Part shown: in pieces, positions 44,301 through 47,486 of the stretch
Position numbering within the stretch: position 1 is the stretch's first letter
Layout: the number at the start of each line of letters is the position of its first letter
Origin: Amoebophrya sp. A120
Lineage: Eukaryota; Sar; Dinophyceae; Syndiniales; Amoebophryaceae
DNA length: 47,486 bases
Assembly: GCA_905178155.1 (NCBI GenBank)
Contig: CAJINV010000006.1
Location: 153,965-201,450 of the forward strand
Direction of reading: 5' to 3'
Position numbers and translations under genes: made by a program
Notes under the pieces: model-generated
The model's database searches: none
Seen by the model: the letters and a program-made list of their open reading frames with translations, nothing else
Told to the model about the DNA's origin: nothing

Positions 44301-46047
44301 CCAAAGCCTCCAGCGCCTCGTAGGTTTTTTCGCCCATCAAAGATACAAACTCGTCACCCGTATCTGCGAGAGCCCAAAACGTAATTGGTTTCTCGTTTTT
44401 GCTGGCGCCGTAAACAACCGTCTTCATGTAGTAGCCGGTCGGGTCTTTGTTGGGGTTGATAAAAGCCGAAGCGGAAGGGGAGGACACCTTGACAGCATTT
44501 AGGCGACGAATCGAACCGGTGCGAGGAGTCGTGGACGGAGAACCAACTTCGTTTTCATCTTCTTCTTCCTCGAAATCGTCCTCCTCTTCTTCGTCCTCCT
44601 CGGTTTTCGTCGTTGCTGAACGAACCATCTTTGCCTTCCCGCCTTTCTTTCCTTTGCCTTTTTGCTTCTTGAACTGCGAATACGGGAGGTAGTCGCACTG
44701 CTGTCCTTCGCGCAAATCTCCCTCCTGGAAGTCCGTCGGGCACTGCTTCGCATACTTTGGGTCGGTGGGCTTGCGATGTTTTCCTTTGCACGTGCTGCAG
44801 TAGACGCCGTTCTTGGTCAGCGCGACCATGTTCTCCTGCATGTGCTTCGCAAATTTCCGATGCGCCTCACGGTCGTGGTTCACTCCACCGCACTTGTCGT
44901 GGTCGGTAACGTCCGGGCCCTCGATCGGCGTGCCGCCACCAGCTGCAGCTCGCTGCGACTTGTCCTCCAGCGTTTCTTTGGTGGTGACGTTGTTCACGGT
45001 CCTGGCGGGTGGGGTGGTTTTCTTTTGTTCTGTGTCGGCCTTCTTCTGTCTCCGGTGGCGCTCGCACTCGTCTGTTGCGATGTCCTCCAGTTCGACCAGA
45101 ACCTTTCGTGGACTTTGGTCGGACAAAGAAATTTTGTGGGTGCGGAAGTAACTGTCGATGTCCTTCGCCACCCAGTCCGGGAGGCCCTTGTTGTATTTCA
45201 ACTCCGCGAGGAAGTCCCGCCGGTCCTGCGAGCCCTCCACCTCGTCCTCCAGTTCCCAGGTCGTATTTGCAATTTTCTCACGCTCTGCTTGCCAGGAGGC
45301 GAACGCAGACTCAACGGCCGCCGTGAACGCCCGCAAACTGCGAGCGAGGTCCCCGCCCTTCATCTCGAACTTGATCGCGTCCAGTTTTTGCTTTGCAATG
45401 TCCACCGAAACCAAAACGCTGAAGCCGTAGTGTCGGGACAGGATGTTCTTGAAGTCATCCAGCGCCGCGGCGTACATCTCTTTGTCGAGTTCTTCGAGCG
45501 AGTACCGGGATAACTGCATTTCCAGGGCTGCAAAAACGTTTCTTGCCGTTTCGTCTTTGCACTTCTGTTTGCTGGTTGCCGTCTGCAAGTCCGACCAGGC
45601 GACTGCGGGCTTGGAATATTTGGAACGCCAGGTTTGGAGATCCGTGAGGGTTTGCTTCCGGTCCTCCGCCGTATCCGATCGGAAGGTTGGAAGCGTGATA
45701 GCACTTTTTGCATAATTATCGCCGCCCCCTTCTGCGCCTCGGCGTAGCTGCTGAAACAGGAAATCCCGCAAGTCCCGCTCCATATCTTCCCCGGCGGCCC
45801 CTTCACGCGGCCGCGGTCCGCTTGCAGTGTACCGAACAGAACCCGCGGCAAGCGTAATATCAAAATCTGCCCGCTTCGCCCCGGGGAAGACTTTGCGCAA
45901 GATGTCCAAGACCTTGCGACGCGCTAAAACCTTCTCCACCTCGGTCATCTTTTTCAAATCTTTCTTACGGTCCACCACAACGACCTCACAGGCACCCCTT
46001 TCGACCTTGAGCCTTTCCAACGTTCCGACGCCTTGCAGTTTCTCCAT
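38338..46047 (-). CDS. pol: Pol polyprotein with integrase inside the RT
   Basis: 2569 residues in one frame. In order: a helical, charged N-terminal region; a CSTCKGKH...C zinc-knuckle-like motif (about 418); an Asp protease (ALADTGDEF, D562); RT fingers/palm (RILNDYVELND about 1010, THRGLLKP...PACFQTV, catalytic YLDD 1115-1118); an acidic spacer; an integrase with H1674, C1706/C1709, D1738, D1799, E1833; an SH3-like GPY/F-type tail (RVFITDPG...YIVQGPDG, about 1960-2015); an acidic Gln/Glu-rich linker; an RT thumb (YLGHLWSRRGKRIHPDRA, about 2290); and RNase H (FWLDASEYGAAIVG, D2401, TDHVNL). In standard Ty3 elements thumb and RNase H directly follow YxDD. The second His of the integrase zinc motif appears missing. 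The frame upstream is open to the gag stop, so the ATG at 46047 may not be the true start. Confidence 0.9.
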   Translation of the reverse strand: MEKLQGVGTLERLKVERGACEVVVVDRKKDLKKMTEVEKVLARRKVLDILRKVFPGAKRADFDITLAAGSVRYTASGPRPREGAAGEDMERDLRDFLFQQLRRGAEGGGDNYAKSAITLPTFRSDTAEDRKQTLTDLQTWRSKYSKPAVAWSDLQTATSKQKCKDETARNVFAALEMQLSRYSLEELDKEMYAAALDDFKNILSRHYGFSVLVSVDIAKQKLDAIKFEMKGGDLARSLRAFTAAVESAFASWQAEREKIANTTWELEDEVEGSQDRRDFLAELKYNKGLPDWVAKDIDSYFRTHKISLSDQSPRKVLVELEDIATDECERHRRQKKADTEQKKTTPPARTVNNVTTKETLEDKSQRAAAGGGTPIEGPDVTDHDKCGGVNHDREAHRKFAKHMQENMVALTKNGVYCSTCKGKHRKPTDPKYAKQCPTDFQEGDLREGQQCDYLPYSQFKKQKGKGKKGGKAKMVRSATTKTEEDEEEEDDFEEEEDENEVGSPSTTPRTGSIRRLNAVKVSSPSASAFINPNKDPTGYYMKTVVYGASKNEKPITFWALADTGDEFVSLMGEKTYEALEALDLPETCFRKRKDLVAEEKAISACGTEFGVKQYCYLRLGFLEQPEEYKETTKAYNSWVRFAVGGAEDQLMLSEQDLEALGVINKDFIEVKPPGGSKKVIRVPRGKASTPVALKRVAKLTPVVGVDAFELTLPPFGSMIVNIDRASVPAGVDFGAGAKFLLQPSDELAEKGGAFPPVVTENANKAAVHVLNNSEEVLELEDLPFAKLTVLRTQGDKNKKFAPIPVVATAVGSDPVPVWPGDLKPKEPPLRKKEKKVTFADDSPTRINPQLPKVQPIGKNTQISVSELKDYLNKLRAKYMAEIPINPLGKEHQTTVVNHLAKLCEAPPRLREGYLKLVQQLAAAYFVEGNRAPFVKGYFAQMFVIPGCENRLRIIPPYPVGEYAKLQADFHYDKMVFQKTARWVDSAGDATPPAASPVFVGSRSGNRHEGRILNDYVELNDIFENFGAKPLNPQEVWQLMELKDYYDFEDLEIGYNELRLSESTSRLLSMSTHRGLLKPTVLTLGPKPAPACFQTVTSKTYGALKDRDGKEFNAVYLDDVACGGDGYSDEEQESRAQVAGENSKCNLGGFEVVKVKTTQPPAGTEDEEFETDTSGSESGSDSDDSHANSSSTASPQALQLAVRRIGRPFVREAKKEKKKKAKDPVEQADPQQQEALLEEIQDAGEIAAGAAVQADEILAPGEEEDNWRPERIYWCDSSAGKIWVVYLRNTTAKEKKPRDKTKLFRVSPRCYKTREEAFRAAWAFFTKNFFGTMGNRADAPVLPPSVPDDHEGFFHGDPDSHRFYLCRVPDKNFSIRKTAVFGIVPGTHFFANDPAEVCDNCEQITTMRHGEAVTRRYTCRGHGKKILDPEGPKDPAQLVEDILCGNADYSAGDWLPVSEEAVDAISDLQDDSSKETITQTCEQIWPDMLPVDQVQVYDSAAKVQVKFDEVDVRFVRRNQAGSSSSRVGKGYKKIFASQLQEVGDSLLVSNRPTKVVKFFKTQPTEEQDDVYGAFIPMLGVSSAEFIAATRADKHYGPVVRFLEGMDVVGQLGTKEARVVESRAISMKLRGGFLFDKGKLAIPAGGTIVKNFAFVEEYTMDWRTAVVWMVLGQFAHVNGEATFRIIDGVLMITWPGIRKNVLDLVRKCLTCKCIRGRGNLYPFFDGPEVYSGLFVALILDHIGPLAEDEFGYCYLLSVVCMVSRWMWLIPCKSTGLREVAHHLNSIVFPDTSYNTEVLRSDGAFSEGELSELMGLLDIPQRESKAYRPKTNTAVESPNKPMIDSLIAMVMKDPSLKSKWSTLAPQLQFIARITPLKCLGYVSPFEKRNHFKPKMPLALTLLSQKELVEASPNEVVEKQLQVLRDGALLTLDSRLESSETAKRQTLRRSGAKLDKFPIGSRVFITDPGEKKSKKKLTGRNSEAAFTVVSHLGATGYIVQGPDGKKKDIHGDRLVATGIAGQIVPAHRFFYDIEKKEFIEVTALDMFTGEWLVKDKGWATPPTRYHPVFNTNPDFQNQQEQDLLDKDLEFFGLENEQESGGVVVDNAQEVETAPPAAQVADSSVSAAAEEQQEQAVKNDDAVEKEETDVQQGEDENQAPQEQEQVQDDKQKKKLPGIRPPGIHRRKRVQAVSARNKAKLERARQRAEHLPSHTVEGVTSGTSRSGALFDADAKAEEDAKDPCMHDAGFISASQDKDNKQCSQIEDRLRRNFLANIHSGFRFSLRKSSGLRREGQYLGHLWSRRGKRIHPDRAAQIAQKEINTRSELVTFAHMLGFLREWLPTFGKHYHHFRKYLKKGAIFKPFLTDPQAQQAVKDLQNLIAAEVYIENINYEAISADNPICFWLDASEYGAAIVGTFSEAIGCRLRIFYSKNFVFDNTQRRWETQSREAFVLFKFLSEVYKHFKGLPMVVFTDHVNLSDHMDRIAQTSMGRLHRWCLKVKKDLHCITLVHVAGKFNVFADHFSRCVNQVPLFNVSRVSRMIDILFSGTRAQVVPTVVVERKNLFEAGLKENLG

Positions 46048-46173
46048 CAGCTCCTCGTATTTTTCGAGGTCCGGGTCCGGCTGGAGGAAATCCTGCTCAC
46101 TATTTTCGTCTTGTTGGGAAGTATCTCTTCGTTGTCGGGTTGCGGCCTGTCTACTTGTAGTGTGAACTTGTTA
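46048..46173 (-). promoter_or_regulatory. Candidate UAA readthrough site, gag-pol
   Basis: The gag stop (CAT-TAA-CAA-GTT) is followed by 41 sense codons without another stop, reaching the pol ATG in the same frame. UAA followed by CAA resembles the C-starting contexts known to favour readthrough (UAG-CAA-UUA in tobamoviruses). A sense stretch of this length with no other stop suggests the whole frame is translated. Confidence 0.65.
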
Positions 46174-46935
46174 ATGGCGGGCGGGTGGGGGGTTCAAAAA
46201 CTGGGCTGTCGGCCGCGAAGGCTGTCCCATCGTCGCTGGTGCTGGGCCGCTGCTGCTTAGCTGCGAAAGCAGGACACTACCGCGCTCCGGTGCGTAGCGG
46301 TTGTTTGCTGAATTCTGTGGGACATTGTCAGCGCGGAATGAAAATTGCGACTGCTCCTGCGTCGGGTGTGGCGGAAAGTTTGGTTGTCCTTGCTGCATCG
46401 CAGCGCCGGCTGCGGTCGTTCCAAAAATCCCTTGCGCCGCCCCGTTTTGTTGTTGTTGTGCGCGCTGGAGGAGCGGCCCGAGATGTGTGACAAGGTCCTG
46501 CATGTTCAGGGTAACTTGTTGCCCGTGGATTACTGCGCGCCCCGGCTCCACGTGAACTCCTTGCTGTGCAGGTATTTGCTGCTGCGGTACAGGATGCTGG
46601 TAGGGAGCTTGTCCCGGAAAGGCCCCACTACTGCTCGATGCAGCAGCTCCTTGCGTGCCGCTTCGTCCCAATAGCCCGCGCCCGCTTGTTCCTCCGTGCT
46701 GCTGCTCAAGCGGGTCATTTGTAAAGCTGTTCTGCGACATGTGAACGCTTTGGTTGCTGCTCGGGCTTGGATTAGCGCCACCCGCGCCCTGGTACCGGTA
46801 AGGCTGGAACTGCTGGTCTTGTTCCCACTGTTGCTGCTGTCGGTACTGGGCCTGGTTCTGGTGCACCCGGTCCCAATTGTATCGCCGTCCGCTCATGTTG
46901 AAAATGGGTTTTTTCTTACTTGTATTTGTGTGCAT
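46171..46935 (-). CDS. gag: Gag-like Gln-rich protein
   Basis: 254 residues, starting at 46935 with a second ATG at 46896 (MSGRRYNWDR). It is rich in Gln, Ser, Gly and Pro and contains an AVIHGQQVTLNMQDLVTHLG segment that looks helical. It follows LTR and primer-binding site by about 85 nt, the normal place of gag. It ends in TAA at 46173-46171, in the same frame as pol. It is nearly identical to the truncated copy at 1018. No zinc knuckle is seen here; that motif is in the pol frame, so this may be only the N-terminal part of Gag. Confidence 0.8.
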   Translation of the reverse strand: MHTNTSKKKPIFNMSGRRYNWDRVHQNQAQYRQQQQWEQDQQFQPYRYQGAGGANPSPSSNQSVHMSQNSFTNDPLEQQHGGTSGRGLLGRSGTQGAAASSSSGAFPGQAPYQHPVPQQQIPAQQGVHVEPGRAVIHGQQVTLNMQDLVTHLGPLLQRAQQQQNGAAQGIFGTTAAGAAMQQGQPNFPPHPTQEQSQFSFRADNVPQNSANNRYAPERGSVLLSQLSSSGPAPATMGQPSRPTAQFLNPPPARH

Positions 46936-47004
46936 TATTCAATCGTGAAAGGGGTAAAAGTTTTGTAGTACGTAAATGTTAAAAGTTTGGTCCTATGGCT
47001 AGGT

Positions 47005-47018
47005 CCGGCGATGCACCA
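47005..47018 (-). other. Primer-binding site of the intact element
   Basis: TGGTGCATCGCCGG on the minus strand, two bases past the LTR. It differs from the copy at 933 by one missing A. Complementarity to tRNA-Gly 3' ends is likely but inferred. Confidence 0.6.
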
Positions 47019-47020
47019 GT

Positions 47021-47486
47021 TGTACGAAAGTACTACTTGGACACGGACCGAACTAACGCACACGAAAATAAACTTGTATAACCAAAACAATGCATGAACG
47101 AGTTGTAGAACATCGATGGGCATAGGGGTGCAAAATAAAATGGTTGTAGATTCAGATTGTATGTTCTCCTTAGCAACTTCCGCGTATTCTCTGTAGGAAT
47201 TTGCTCAACCTTGAGCCAAAATGGCTACGTTGAAAAGGTTCCTTCATGCAATACAAACTTCAACAACCTCAAATCTGTCATGCTGTTTTGACATTCGGCA
47301 CGGAGCTGCCGTATCGTAGTTCTCATGCGACTTGTAGATCATGCGCATTACAGATTTGCATCAATTTGAAGAGTGTGCTGGTCTTTGAACGTCAGGGCAT
47401 TTTAGGAACCTAGTGTAAAAGCTTAGCGGAGAACGAGTTCATTTGTGGTCTTAGTTCGATCTGATTCCGAAGTCCTTATGCATACA
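47021..47486 (-). repeat. 5' LTR
   Basis: 466 bp, ending exactly at the window end with TGTATGCA in minus orientation. It should contain the promoter. No TATA box is recognised with confidence. Confidence 0.95.
47210..47230 (-). other. Spliced-leader-like sequence in 5' LTR
   Basis: Same 21 of 22 match as in the 3' LTR, again followed by GT on the minus strand. It lies about 255 nt into the LTR, where the R region or a transcription start could fall. Confidence 0.85.

Larger units (their letters stand above)
36384..47486 (-). mobile_element. Complete Ty3-type LTR retrotransposon, 11.1 kb
   Basis: Two 466-bp LTRs in the same orientation bracket a primer-binding site, gag, a long pol and about 1.5 kb of 3' non-coding DNA. 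The LTRs differ at four positions that I could find, so insertion is recent. Coding frames are intact apart from a single UAA between gag and pol. The 5' LTR ends on the last base of the window. Confidence 0.9.

Overview
The window is nuclear DNA from a eukaryote. It most likely comes from a dinoflagellate, and a compact-genome parasitic form of the Amoebophrya/Syndiniales type is a reasonable guess; a perkinsid is not excluded. Four things point this way. (i) A near-perfect copy of the dinoflagellate/perkinsid spliced-leader exon sits inside three LTR copies. (ii) The recognisable host genes all lie on one strand, head to tail. (iii) These genes have short introns (about 60-300 nt), mostly GT-AG with many GTAC-type donors. 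(iv) One intron looks like an introner, with terminal inverted repeats and a 9-bp flanking duplication. No rRNA, tRNA or CRISPR was seen. Species assignment is inference.

Layout. 1-4.5 kb is a patchwork of retroelement debris: a 5' LTR with a truncated gag (464-1764), a decayed integrase (2690-3294) and a copy of the 3' tail of a copia-like gag. 5.4-29.2 kb holds four minus-strand host genes: D (5395-9669), C (10167-13561), B (15217-17297) and A (19518-29247). I reconstructed their exons by matching reading phase at splice sites. Gene A encodes an MPS1/TTK-like protein kinase with a central membrane span, a long Pro/Ala/Ser/Gly-rich stalk, and two copies of an unrecognised three-part repeat (called C-B-A here). 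Gene B next door is a secreted-type paralogue with one copy of the same repeat and the same intron phases. Genes C and D are unrecognised, with a signal peptide or anchor (C) and a membrane span (D). All four products look membrane-bound or secreted, so a surface or secretory role is plausible. 29.3-36.4 kb has no host gene; it contains a 308-bp tandem repeat, a copia-type gag, and a GC-rich block bounded by opposed arrays of a short GCGAAACGCGAAAAGCG-containing repeat.

36,384-47,486 is an apparently complete, young LTR retrotransposon of Ty3 ancestry on the minus strand, with LTRs differing at only four bases that I found. Its LTR carries the spliced-leader-like sequence followed by GT. Its gag ends at one in-frame UAA and the frame then stays open into a 2569-residue pol. 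In that pol the integrase lies between the RT palm and the RT thumb/RNase H, an order found in neither canonical Ty3 nor Ty1/copia elements. The window ends exactly at the outer end of the 5' LTR. A second copy of the same family, truncated within gag, lies at 464-1670 in the opposite orientation.
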